Source: Xenophilus azovorans DSM 13620
GTDB taxonomy: Bacteria > Pseudomonadota > Gammaproteobacteria > Burkholderiales > Burkholderiaceae_C
DNA length: 58,607 nucleotides
Direction of reading: 5' to 3'
NCBI RefSeq assembly: GCF_000745855.1
Contig: NZ_JQKD01000039.1
Coordinates: 1 to 58,607, forward strand
Below, one piece after another: positions 15,436-23,445 of the stretch. The notes below the pieces were generated by a model that was not told where the DNA came from, searched no databases, and saw nothing but the letters and a program-made list of their open reading frames with translations. The position numbers and the translations under genes were made by a program. Numbering within the stretch: the stretch's first letter is position 1; each line of letters begins with the position of its first letter.

Positions 15436-16830
15436 ATGCCTCCCTCTTCTTCCTCCTCCTCCTCTTCTTCTTCCTTCGACTTCGACCTCTTCGTCATCGG
15501 CGGCGGCAGCGGCGGCGTGCGCGCCGCACGCATGGCCGGCCAGCGCGGCGCCCGCGTGGCGCTGGCCGAATGCGCTGCGCTGGGCGGCACCTGCGTCAAC
15601 GTGGGCTGCATCCCGAAGAAGCTCTACAGCTACGCCGCCGGCTATGCCGAGGCCTTCGAGGAGGCGCCGGGCTACGGCTGGACGCTGCCCGAGGCGCCGC
15701 GCTTCGACTGGGGCGTGCTCAAGGCGAACCGCGCGAAGGAGATCGCCCGGCTGAACCGCGTCTACCAGGGCCTGCTGGACGGCGCCGGCGTCACGCTGCT
15801 GCAGGGCTGGGCGCAACTGGTGGACGGCCACACGGTCGAGGTGGACGGCCGGCGCCATACGGCGGAGCACATCCTCGTGGCCACCGGCGGCATGCCGGTG
15901 CTGCCCGAGCTGCCGGGCGCCGGGCTGGGCGTGGTGTCGGACGCGGTGTTCGACCTCCCCGCGTTCCCGCAGCGGCTGGTGGTGGTCGGCGCCGGCTACA
16001 TCGCCTGCGAGTTCGCCTCCATCTTCCGCGGCCTGGGCGCACAGGTGACGCAGCTGGTGCGCCGGGCCCACCTGCTGGACGCCTTCGACGAGGACGTGCG
16101 CGAGTTCCTGGCGCGCGAGATGGGCAAGGCCGGCATCGACCTGCGCATGAACACGCAGGCCGAGACGATCACGCGCGACGAGACGACCGGCCGGCTCTCG
16201 GTCTCGCTGGCGCGCGGCCAGGTGCTGGAGGCCGACACGGTGCTCTTCGCCACCGGCCGCCGGCCGAACACCGAGGGCATGGGCCTGGAGGCGGCCGGCG
16301 TGAAGCTCGACGCACGCGGCGCCGTGGTGGTGGACGGCGAGTACCGCAGCAGCGTGCCCTCGGTCTTCGCGGTGGGCGACGTCTGCACGCGCCTGCAGCT
16401 CACACCGGTGGCGCTGGCCGAGGCGATGGTGGTGGTGGACGGCCTCTTCGGCGACGGCCGGCGCCGCATGGACTACGACTTCGTGCCGACCGCGGTCTTC
16501 ACGCACCCCAACGTCGGCACCTGCGGCTACACCGAGGCGGCAGCGCGCGCGAAGTTCGGCGAGGTGCGCATCTTCGCCACCGACTTCAAGCCGCTGCGCC
16601 ACACGCTGTCGGGCCGCGAGGAGCGCACCTTCATGAAGCTCGTCGTCGATGCGAAGAGCGACCGCGTGGTCGGCCTGCACATGGTCGGCTCCGAGGCCGG
16701 CGAGATCGTGCAGGGCTTCGCGGTGGCGATGCGCGCGGGCGCGACCAAGGCGCAGTTCGATACGACCATCGGCATCCACCCGACGGCGGCGGAGGAGTTC
16801 GTGACGATGCGCGAGCCGACGGTGGGGTGA
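15436..16830 (+). CDS. gor: Glutathione-disulfide reductase
   Basis: This 464-residue flavoenzyme reduces oxidised glutathione with NADPH. It has the FAD motif VIGGGSGGVRAARMA, the redox disulfide GGTCVNVGCIPKKLYSY, the NADPH motif VVVGAGYIACEFASIFRGLG with the following Arg residues (VRRAHLLDAFDED), and the C-terminal catalytic HPTAAEEFVTM. It is a glutathione rather than lipoamide enzyme by the CVNVGCIPKK context. ATG 15436 is followed by ten consecutive Ser codons (15445-15474, TCT/TCC), a tract outside the FAD domain. It ends convergent with the LysR gene across a repeat hairpin. Confidence 0.93.
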   Translation: MPPSSSSSSSSSSFDFDLFVIGGGSGGVRAARMAGQRGARVALAECAALGGTCVNVGCIPKKLYSYAAGYAEAFEEAPGYGWTLPEAPRFDWGVLKANRAKEIARLNRVYQGLLDGAGVTLLQGWAQLVDGHTVEVDGRRHTAEHILVATGGMPVLPELPGAGLGVVSDAVFDLPAFPQRLVVVGAGYIACEFASIFRGLGAQVTQLVRRAHLLDAFDEDVREFLAREMGKAGIDLRMNTQAETITRDETTGRLSVSLARGQVLEADTVLFATGRRPNTEGMGLEAAGVKLDARGAVVVDGEYRSSVPSVFAVGDVCTRLQLTPVALAEAMVVVDGLFGDGRRRMDYDFVPTAVFTHPNVGTCGYTEAAARAKFGEVRIFATDFKPLRHTLSGREERTFMKLVVDAKSDRVVGLHMVGSEAGEIVQGFAVAMRAGATKAQFDTTIGIHPTAAEEFVTMREPTVG

Positions 16831-16856
16831 GGAAGCTGGCAGGTGCTCACCCCCAA

Positions 16857-16945
16857 CCGTTCACGCTGAGATGCTCACCCTCCACCGTTCACGCTGAGCC
16901 TGTCGAAGCGCGGCACCCGGCTTCGACAGGCTCAGCCCGAACGGT
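16857..16945. repeat. Palindromic intergenic repeat, probable bidirectional terminator
   Basis: A partial unit (ACCGTTCACGCTGAG, 16857-16871) is followed by an inverted repeat: left arm 16884-16909 and right arm 16920-16945. The 26-base arms contain CTGAGCCTGTCGAAGC and its complement and differ at two positions only. The same motif recurs at 22517-22577. It lies between convergent gor and the LysR gene, where a two-way stop signal would be useful. Confidence 0.85.
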
Positions 16946-16972
16946 AGGGGTTGATCGAAGGCATCCCGGCTT

Positions 16973-17881
16973 TCAGCCGAGGGCACTCCGCGAGCGGGCG
17001 CCCTCCGCCAGCAGCCAGTCCCTGAACGCCGCGAACGCCGGCAGGTGCGTGCGGTCCGGCCGGAAGCACAGGAAGTGCCCCTGCTCCACCGCCACCGGCG
17101 CGCCGCAGGGGCTGTGCAGCGCCCCCTCGGCCAGCTCGTCCTCCACCAGCACGCGCGGCACCAGGCCCACGCCGAGGCCGCTGCGCGCCGCCTGGATCAG
17201 CGCCGAGTACTGCGCGAAGCGCGGGCCGGCCGACACGTGGCCCTCGGGCACGCCGTGCTGCGCCGCCCACTGCGGCCAGGCGGCGGTGGCCTCCTCGTGG
17301 TGCAGCAGCGTGTGGCCCAGCAGGTCGGCCGGCGCGCGGATGCGGTGCTGGCCGCCCGCCAGCGCGTCGGAGGCGATCAGCACGAACTCGCGGCCCGCGA
17401 TGTACTCGGCCACCACGCCCGGCCACTCGCCGGGGCTGTAGCGGATGGCCGCGTCCACTTGGGGCGGGATGCCGTCCGAGGGCTCCAGGTGCCGGCTGAA
17501 GCTCAGCGTGATCTGCGGATGGCGCCGGCGGAAGGCGGGCAGGCGCGGGATCAGCCAGCGCGTGAGGAAGGTCGGCACGCTGGCCAGCGTCAGCAGGCCC
17601 ACGTCGCCGCCGCCGGAGCGCGCCTCGTAGGTGGCTGTCTCGATGGCGCGCAGGCTGCCCGCGATCTTCTGCCAGTAGGCCCGCCCCTGCGGCGTGAGCT
17701 GCACGCCGCGCCCGTGCTTGCGCAGCAGCTTGACGCCGAGGAAAGCCTCCAGCCCCGCAAGCTGCTTGCTCACCGCGCTGACGGTGATGCACAGCGCGCC
17801 GGCGGCCTGGGTGAGGCTGTCGCAGCGCGCCACGGCGTCGAAGGCCAGCAGTTCCTGGATGGTGGGGCAGTCGCGCTTCAT
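16973..17881 (-). CDS. LysR family transcriptional regulator (GcvA-like)
   Basis: The 302-residue protein has the LysR winged helix at its N-terminus (LLAFDAVARCDSLTQAAGALCITVSAVSKQLAGLEAFLGVKLL) and an effector domain beginning near residue 95 with LTLASVPTFLTRWLIPRLPAF. LTRWLIPRLPAF and the DAAIRY motif are typical of the GcvA-like branch. ATG 17881 begins close to the helix-turn-helix, as in relatives; ATG 17917 or 17950 would add an unusual Pro-rich leader. It is divergent from the ABC operon starting at 18049, so it probably regulates that operon. Its effector is unknown. Confidence 0.88.
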   Translation of the reverse strand: MKRDCPTIQELLAFDAVARCDSLTQAAGALCITVSAVSKQLAGLEAFLGVKLLRKHGRGVQLTPQGRAYWQKIAGSLRAIETATYEARSGGGDVGLLTLASVPTFLTRWLIPRLPAFRRRHPQITLSFSRHLEPSDGIPPQVDAAIRYSPGEWPGVVAEYIAGREFVLIASDALAGGQHRIRAPADLLGHTLLHHEEATAAWPQWAAQHGVPEGHVSAGPRFAQYSALIQAARSGLGVGLVPRVLVEDELAEGALHSPCGAPVAVEQGHFLCFRPDRTHLPAFAAFRDWLLAEGARSRSALG

Positions 17882-18048
17882 CGGAGGCTTGAGCGGGGGA
17901 GGACGGACATTTTCCATCTGCTCAACGGAAGTCATCCAACTTTCACGCATCGGCGCCGCATGTCTCCCTAGAATTTTCCGGCGCCGGCATCATGCACAGT
18001 CGCTGCCGGAAAGTGTCGCGGGGGCACTCGCACAACGGATTCGGAGAC

Positions 18049-18816
18049 ATGGTTCGCGGCATTTCCCTCGTCTACGGCCTGTACCTGCTGCTGCCGATGG
18101 CGCTGCTGGTGGTGGGCAGCTTCGGCCAGAACTGGACCAACACGCTGCTGCCCTCGGGCCTGACCGGCCACTGGTATGCCGACCTCTGGGCCGACCCGTC
18201 CTTCCGCAAAGCCTTCGTCAGCAGCCTCACGGTGGCGCTGTCCGCCTGCGCCATCGACGCGGTGCTGGCGTTGCCCCTGGCCTATTCGCTCTACCACGGC
18301 GCGCGCCGCGGCCACGCGCTGGCCTCGCGCATCGTCAGCGCCATGCCGGTGGCCGTGCCGGCGATCACGCTGGGCTTCGGCTACATGATCGTGTTCAACA
18401 CCGACGCCATGCCCTGGCTGGGCAGCACGCCGCTGCTGGTGGCGGCGCACGCCATCGCCACCCTGCCCTACCTCACCAACACGCTGCTGACCGACCTGCG
18501 CCACCTGGGCCTGGAGCGGCTGGAGCAGGCCGCCGCCACGCTGGGCGCGACCGAGTGGCAGCGCTTCACCGGCATCGTGATGCCCAGCCTGCGCCAGAGC
18601 CTGCTGTCGGGGCTGGTGATGGTGGCGGCCCTGTCGATCGGCGAGTTCAACCTCTCCAACCTGCTGGCGGGGTTCCAGAACCGCACCTACCCGGTGGTGC
18701 TGCTGCAGGCCTTCTACGGCGCCACCGGCTTCGCCTGCGCCGCCACCGTCGTGCTGCTGCTGCTGGCCTGCCTGGCAGCCTTGCTTTCCTCTTCCGCGTT
18801 GCGCAAATCGTCATGA
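18049..18816 (+). CDS. ABC transporter inner-membrane permease (PotC/AfuB-like)
   Basis: This 255-residue protein has about six hydrophobic segments and the cytoplasmic EAA loop that contacts the ATPase (LERLEQAAATLGATEWQRFTGIVMPSLRQ, near residues 155-185). It is of the binding-protein-dependent type that imports polyamines, ferric iron or phosphonates. ATG 18049 is used because GGAG lies a few bases before it and the hydrophobic N-terminus starts there. The gene overlaps the ATPase start by four bases (ATGA). The partner permease is encoded at the far end of the operon. Confidence 0.88.
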   Translation: MVRGISLVYGLYLLLPMALLVVGSFGQNWTNTLLPSGLTGHWYADLWADPSFRKAFVSSLTVALSACAIDAVLALPLAYSLYHGARRGHALASRIVSAMPVAVPAITLGFGYMIVFNTDAMPWLGSTPLLVAAHAIATLPYLTNTLLTDLRHLGLERLEQAAATLGATEWQRFTGIVMPSLRQSLLSGLVMVAALSIGEFNLSNLLAGFQNRTYPVVLLQAFYGATGFACAATVVLLLLACLAALLSSSALRKSS

Positions 18817-19841
18817 GCCTCGTCTTCGACCGCGTCAGCTACCACTACCCCGGCAGCAGCCAGGGCCTGCACGACGTCTCCTTCGAGGTGGGCGACGGCG
18901 AGCTGGTCGCCGTGATCGGCCCCAGCGGCTCGGGCAAGTCCACGCTGCTCAAGCTGGTGGCCGGGCTGGAGACCGGGCACAGCGGCCGCATCGCGCTGGG
19001 CGGGCACGACATGGCCGGCACGCCGGTGCACCAGCGCGGCATCGGCATGGTGTTCCAGAGCTACGCGCTGTTCCCGCACCTGTCGGTGCAGGACAACGTG
19101 GCCTACGGCCTGGCGCTGCGCGGCCAGCCGGCGGCGCAGCGGCGCGCACGGGCGCGCGAGCTGCTGGAGGTGGTCGGCCTGGCCGACTACGCGCAGCGCG
19201 CCATCGCGCAGCTCTCGGGCGGACAGCAGCAGCGCGTGGCGCTGGCCCGCGCGCTGGCCATCGACCCGCGCGCGCTGCTGCTGGACGAGCCGCTGTCGGC
19301 CCTGGACGCCAGCGTGCGCGGCCACCTGCGCGACCAGATCCGCGCGCTGCAGCGGCGCTTCGGCGCCACCACGCTGCTGGTCACGCACGACCAGGAAGAG
19401 GCGCTGGCGATGGCCGACCGCGTGGCCGTGCTCAAGGACGGCCGCCTGCTGCAGATGGCGACGCCGCGCGAGCTGTACGAGCGGCCGGCGCAGCGCGCGG
19501 TGGCCGAGTTCGTCGGCCTCTCGACACTGCTGCCCGGCCGCGTCTCGGCGCCCGACCGCGTGGACCTGGGCTTCGCCGAGCTGGCTGCGCCGACCGAAGG
19601 CCGCACCGCAGGCCAGGCCGTGCACCTGCTGGTGCGCCCCGAACACGTGCAACCCGACCCCGCACCCGGCACGCCCAACCGCCTCGAAGGCCGCGCCGGC
19701 GCGGCGCGCTATCTGGGCTCGATCACGCGCTACGACTTCGAGGTGGCCGGCGCGCCGCGCCCCTTCCTCGCCGAAGGGCACGCGCCCGCCGCGCAGGCCA
19801 TCGCCGTCGCCCCCGAGCACATCCGCCTGCTGGACGACTGA
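18813..19841 (+). CDS. ABC transporter ATP-binding protein (PotA/FbpC-like)
   Basis: The 342-residue ATPase has Walker A GPSGSGKST near residue 38, Q-loop VFQSYALFPHL, signature LSGGQQQRVALARAL, Walker B ALLLDEPLSALD, and the switch His in LLVTHDQEEALAMADRV. After about residue 235 it carries a TOBE-like C-terminal regulatory domain (LLVRPEHV...). It powers solute import with the permeases at 18049 and 21143 and the binding protein at 20056. A dispersed repeat and about 215 bp separate it from the binding-protein gene, so that gene may need its own promoter. Confidence 0.92.
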   Translation: MSLVFDRVSYHYPGSSQGLHDVSFEVGDGELVAVIGPSGSGKSTLLKLVAGLETGHSGRIALGGHDMAGTPVHQRGIGMVFQSYALFPHLSVQDNVAYGLALRGQPAAQRRARARELLEVVGLADYAQRAIAQLSGGQQQRVALARALAIDPRALLLDEPLSALDASVRGHLRDQIRALQRRFGATTLLVTHDQEEALAMADRVAVLKDGRLLQMATPRELYERPAQRAVAEFVGLSTLLPGRVSAPDRVDLGFAELAAPTEGRTAGQAVHLLVRPEHVQPDPAPGTPNRLEGRAGAARYLGSITRYDFEVAGAPRPFLAEGHAPAAQAIAVAPEHIRLLDD

Positions 19842-19848
19842 AATGTGT

Positions 19849-19962
19849 CCACCCCCGTTTCTCCCGGACTTCGTTCCGGTCGAATCCCCCCTCGAGGGGG
19901 CGCACCCCGTGGCCCGGCCAAGCCGGCTCCACGGGTGCACTGGCCTGGCCTGCTCCGCGGCC
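19849..19962 (+). repeat. Dispersed intergenic repeat, copy B
   Basis: This block is closely similar to copy A at 7685-7798: the first 50 bases are the same except for one base in the CCCCCTCGAGGGGG hairpin loop. It starts 7 bp after the ATPase stop codon and splits an otherwise compact ABC operon. The rest of the gap up to 20055 shows only a ribosome-binding site (AAGGAG) before the next gene. Confidence 0.85.
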
Positions 19963-20055
19963 TTCGGACCTCGCCCCGTCCGTCCTCGGATTTCGCGTGC
20001 CGTGGACCGCTGAGCAGTCAGTGCAACTTTTCTCCCTCTCTTCAAGGAGCCTCGC

Positions 20056-21132
20056 ATGCAACGCAGACAACTGATCCAGGCCGCCGGCACGCTGCCGCTG
20101 ACCGCGCTCGCCGGGCGCGCCCTCGCCTTCGACGGCCCCGAGCTGTACGCCGGCGAGAAGGCGCTGTACGAGGAGGCGAAGAAGGAGGGCATGTGCGTCT
20201 CCTTCGACACCGGCCCCGAGTGGGCCAACTGGAAGTCGCTGTTCCGCGACTTCAAGAAGCGCTACCCCGAGATCGAACTGACCTACAACGACCTGGGCTC
20301 GGCCGCCACCGTGGTGGCGCTGGAGAAGATGCGCCGCCGCCCGCAGGCCGACACCGCCTACTACTTCGCCGCCTCGGCCGTCGACGCGGTGAAGAAGGAC
20401 GTGGTCGCGCCCTTCAGGCCGGTCAACTTCGAGAAGCTGCCCGAGGTCTTCCGCGAGGCCGAGGGCCGCTGGTTCACCATCCACACGCTCAACATCGCCT
20501 TCCTGGTCAACAAGAAGCTGGTGAAGAACGTGCCCACGGGCTGGGCCGACCTGCTCAAGCCCGAGTACAAGAACACCGTCACGTATCTCGACCCGCGCAG
20601 CACGGGCGTGGGGCAGGTGCTGGTCTTCGCCGCCGCCTACGCCAACGGCGGCGGCGTGGACAACGTCAAGCCCGGCACCGACTACCTGGGCCGCCTGCAC
20701 GCCGCCGGCAACGTGCAGCGGGTGGAGGGCACCACACCCTACGCCAAGTTCCTCAAGGGCGAGATCCCCGTCTGGATCAGCTACGAGAACGACGGCCTGA
20801 AGGCCAAGCATGTGGACGGCATGGGCGACGCCTGCGAGGTGCTGATCCCCAAGGAGGCCAGCGTGGCCGCGCCCTACGGCATCAGCCTGGTGAAGAACGG
20901 CCCCAACCCCAACGCCGGCAAGCTGTGGCTCAACTTCATCATGAGCACGGCCGGGCAGCAGCTCTTCGCGCAGGGTTATGTGCGGCCCTCGGTGCCGGGC
21001 ATCCAGTTGCCCGCCGACGTGGCGGCCAAGATGCCGGCCGCACCGCAGATCCGCCCGCTGGACGTGGTCAGGGCCTCGGCGCGCAAGGCCGAGGTGGACC
21101 AGCTCTGGGCGCAGGCCACGCTGACGAAGTGA
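20056..21132 (+). CDS. ABC transporter extracellular solute-binding protein (family 1)
   Basis: This 358-residue protein has an export leader (MQRRQLIQAAGTLPLTALAGRALAF) and a type II periplasmic binding fold: YEEAKKEGMCVSFDTGPEW, FKKRYPEIELTYND, FLVNKKLVKNVPTGWADLLKPEY and VPAPYG-like segments. It resembles binding proteins of the ferric-iron, 2-aminoethylphosphonate and polyamine systems; no clear iron-binding tyrosine pair can be identified by eye, so the ligand stays open. The start has AAGGAGCC upstream. It lies between the ATPase and second permease genes. Confidence 0.88.
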   Translation: MQRRQLIQAAGTLPLTALAGRALAFDGPELYAGEKALYEEAKKEGMCVSFDTGPEWANWKSLFRDFKKRYPEIELTYNDLGSAATVVALEKMRRRPQADTAYYFAASAVDAVKKDVVAPFRPVNFEKLPEVFREAEGRWFTIHTLNIAFLVNKKLVKNVPTGWADLLKPEYKNTVTYLDPRSTGVGQVLVFAAAYANGGGVDNVKPGTDYLGRLHAAGNVQRVEGTTPYAKFLKGEIPVWISYENDGLKAKHVDGMGDACEVLIPKEASVAAPYGISLVKNGPNPNAGKLWLNFIMSTAGQQLFAQGYVRPSVPGIQLPADVAAKMPAAPQIRPLDVVRASARKAEVDQLWAQATLTK

Positions 21133-21142
21133 CTGCCGCACC

Positions 21143-21961
21143 ATGATCCGCCGCTTCGGCGCCTGGCCCGCCTGGGCCTTCATGCTGCTGTTCTTCGCGC
21201 TGCCGCTGGGCGCGCTGGTGCCCGAGGCCTTCGGCGGCGAGGGCAAGGCCTTCGCCCGCCTGTTCGCCAACCCGCTGCTGCCCGGCGCGCTGCGCAACAC
21301 GCTGGCGCTGGGGCTCACGGCCGGCGGCGTGTCGGCCCTGGTGGGCACCGCAGTCGCCATCGAGCTGGCGCGCCAGCCCGAGGGGCGACGGCGCTGGATG
21401 ATGACGCTGCTGGGCCTGCCGCTGGCCTTCTCGGGGCTGGTGATCGCCTACGGCTTCATCCTGGCCTTCGGTCGCGCCGGCTTCGTCACGCAGCTGCTGG
21501 CGATGCTGGGCGCCGACCCGGCGCGCGTGGGCGGCTGGATCTACGGCGCCGCCGGGCTGGGCTTTGCCTACGCCTACTACCTGGTGCCGCGGGTGGCGCT
21601 GTCGCTGTACCCGGTGTTCGCCAACCTCGACCTGCGTCCGATGCTGGCGGCGCGCACGCTGGGCGCCACGCGCTGGCGCGCCTTCCGCGACACGGTGCTG
21701 GCCGAGGTGGCGCCCTCGGTGCTCGCCAACGCCTGCCTGGTGGCCGCCATCGCGATGGGCACCTACGGCACGGCGCTGGCGCTGGTGGGCACGCAGCTGA
21801 ACATCCTGCCGCTGATGCTGTATGCGCAGGTGGGCGACGGCGGCTCGGATTTCGGCGTGGCGGCGGCGCTGTCGCTGCTGCTGATGGCGCTGTGCGTCAT
21901 CGTCATGGGACTGGGAGATGCGATTGCACGCAGAAGAGAACGCGGCCCCGCCGCGCATTGA
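21143..21961 (+). CDS. ABC transporter inner-membrane permease (second subunit)
   Basis: This 272-residue membrane protein has about six hydrophobic segments and the EAA loop LRPMLAARTLGATRWRAFRDTVLAEVAPS (about residues 170-200). It forms the heterodimeric channel with the permease at 18049. Ten bases separate it from the binding-protein gene. Its last 44 bp overlap the start of the LOG-like gene in another frame. The operon order permease, ATPase, binding protein, permease is unusual; most such operons begin with the binding protein. Confidence 0.88.
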   Translation: MIRRFGAWPAWAFMLLFFALPLGALVPEAFGGEGKAFARLFANPLLPGALRNTLALGLTAGGVSALVGTAVAIELARQPEGRRRWMMTLLGLPLAFSGLVIAYGFILAFGRAGFVTQLLAMLGADPARVGGWIYGAAGLGFAYAYYLVPRVALSLYPVFANLDLRPMLAARTLGATRWRAFRDTVLAEVAPSVLANACLVAAIAMGTYGTALALVGTQLNILPLMLYAQVGDGGSDFGVAAALSLLLMALCVIVMGLGDAIARRRERGPAAH

Positions 21962-22487
21962 CGACTACCCCGCGCCGCTGGCGCAGGCCCTGGCGCGCCT
22001 GGCCGAGCGCCAGCGCGGGCCGCGCCGCCACCGCCGGCCGGTGGGCATCATCGGCCCGGGCGACGGCGACGCCGCGGTGTGCGAGGCCGCCCGCGAGGTG
22101 GCGCGGGCGCTGGCGCTGGCCGGCATCGCCATCGTCTGCGGCGGCCGCGGCGGCGTGATGGCGGCCGCCTCGCGCGGCGCGCGCGAGGGCGGCGGCATCG
22201 CCATCGGCATCCTGCCCGAAGAGGACGAGCGCCACGCCAACGAGTGGCTCAGCGTGGCCATCGCCACCGGCATGGGCGAGATGCGCAACGCGCTGGTGGC
22301 GCGCAGCGCCGTCTGCCTGGCGGCCATCGGCGGCAACATGGGCACGCTGTCGGAAATGGCGCTGGGCCTGAAGTGGGGCACGCCGGTGTTCGTGATGCAC
22401 GGCGACGTGGCGCTGCCCGGGGCGGTGCCGGTGGCGGATGCGCAGGAGATGCTGGCGGCGCTGGTGGAGTGCTTGCTGGCGGGTTGA
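21918..22487 (+). CDS. LOG/SLOG-fold protein of the TIGR00725 type
   Basis: This 189-residue protein has a Rossmann-like fold with GIIGPGDGD near residue 45, VCGGRGGVMAAASRGAREGGG near residue 75, and AIGGNMGTLSEMALGLKWG near residue 140, as in TIGR00725 and the broader lysine-decarboxylase-like/LOG group. LOG enzymes release cytokinin bases from nucleotide forms, but the TIGR00725 branch has no fixed function that I know of. It overlaps the upstream permease gene by 44 bp, so it is probably cotranslated with the ABC operon. It ends before a palindromic repeat shared with the convergent enoyl-CoA hydratase gene. Confidence 0.8.
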   Translation: MRLHAEENAAPPRIDDYPAPLAQALARLAERQRGPRRHRRPVGIIGPGDGDAAVCEAAREVARALALAGIAIVCGGRGGVMAAASRGAREGGGIAIGILPEEDERHANEWLSVAIATGMGEMRNALVARSAVCLAAIGGNMGTLSEMALGLKWGTPVFVMHGDVALPGAVPVADAQEMLAALVECLLAG

Positions 22488-22516
22488 TCCGACGCCGCGT
22501 CCGGCTCACCCCACCA

Positions 22517-22577
22517 CCCGTTCGGGCTGAGCCTGTCGAAGCCGGGTACGCGCTTCGACAGGCTCAGCGTGAACGGG
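22517..22577. repeat. Palindromic intergenic repeat, probable bidirectional terminator
   Basis: Left arm 22517-22542 and right arm 22552-22577 form a 26-base inverted repeat around CTGAGCCTGTCGAAGC, with two mismatches and a 9-base loop. It is the same family as 16857-16945 and again sits between two convergent genes. Confidence 0.85.
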
Positions 22578-22598
22578 GCGGAGCATTGAACGGCGCGC

Positions 22599-23381
22599 TC
22601 AGCGCCCGGTGAACCGCGCCGGCCGCTTCTCCTTCCACGCCAGTTGCCCCTCGCGCAGATCGTCCGACGCCAGCGTCCGCAGCGTCGCCTCGCGCACCGC
22701 GCCCTCGAGCAGCGTGCCGCGCGCGATCTGGTTGAGGTGGCGCTTCATGCCCAGCAGCGCCAGCGGCGCCATGCCGGCCAGCTGATCGACCAGCGCCTGC
22801 ACCGCGCCGTCCAATGCCTCCGGCGCCACCAAGTGCGTCAGGAAGCCGATCTCGCGCATCGCCCGCGCGTCCAGCGTCTCGCCGGTGAGGAACAGGCGCT
22901 TGGCCGTGTCCAGCCCCAGCCGCTCGACGTACCGGCGCAGCCCGCTCTCGTAGAAATGCAGGCCCAGCCGCGCGGCCGGCATGAACATCTGCGCCGCCTC
23001 GCTGCCGACGCGGAAATCGCAGGCCAGCGCGATGTCGGTGGCGCCGCCGTACACGCCGCCCTGCACGGCCGCGACGGTGACGGCACGGCAGTCCTCCAGC
23101 GCGTCGACCATGTCGCCGAAGCCGGCGCCCTCCGCCTGGCTGGCCGCCATGTCGGCGATGTCGAAGCCGCTGCAGAAATGGCGGCCCTCGGCGCGCAGCA
23201 GCAGCACCAGCACGCCCTCGGCGCGGTTCACGGCGTCGACGTGCGCGCGCAGCACCGGCAGGTCGGCGGCCGCCAGGCGGTTGGCGACGGCCGGACGGCG
23301 CAGGGTGAGGGTGGCGACGTGGCCGTCGATGGCCAGCGCCGGCGCCTGGCCGGCGGAACGGGGTGCGGGGTCCTTGCTCAT
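22599..23381 (-). CDS. Enoyl-CoA hydratase/isomerase family protein
   Basis: This 260-residue protein has the crotonase fold: the oxyanion-hole segment GRHFCSGFDIADM near residue 68 and the second segment VAAVQGGVYGGATDIALACDFRVG near residue 108. The two glutamates of true enoyl-CoA hydratases (E144/E164 in the rat enzyme) are not obvious: in this region the sequence reads GGATDIALA, then ARLGLHFYESGLRRYV. It could therefore be an isomerase, a hydrolase or another crotonase. ATG 23381 was chosen; the ATG at 23447 would overlap the divergent amn start. Its role in a pathway is not shown by neighbours. Confidence 0.85.
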   Translation of the reverse strand: MSKDPAPRSAGQAPALAIDGHVATLTLRRPAVANRLAAADLPVLRAHVDAVNRAEGVLVLLLRAEGRHFCSGFDIADMAASQAEGAGFGDMVDALEDCRAVTVAAVQGGVYGGATDIALACDFRVGSEAAQMFMPAARLGLHFYESGLRRYVERLGLDTAKRLFLTGETLDARAMREIGFLTHLVAPEALDGAVQALVDQLAGMAPLALLGMKRHLNQIARGTLLEGAVREATLRTLASDDLREGQLAWKEKRPARFTGR

Positions 23382-23445
23382 GGTGCGCCACTGTAGGGCC
23401 AGCGCTGCCACGCGCTCGCCATCGCGCCCATTGCACAATGCCGCC

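Noticed and set aside
13098-15611. A second 837-codon minus-strand frame opposite dctM
   Set aside because: Antisense shadow, with the poly-Glu stretch being only the complement of the Ser tract of gor.
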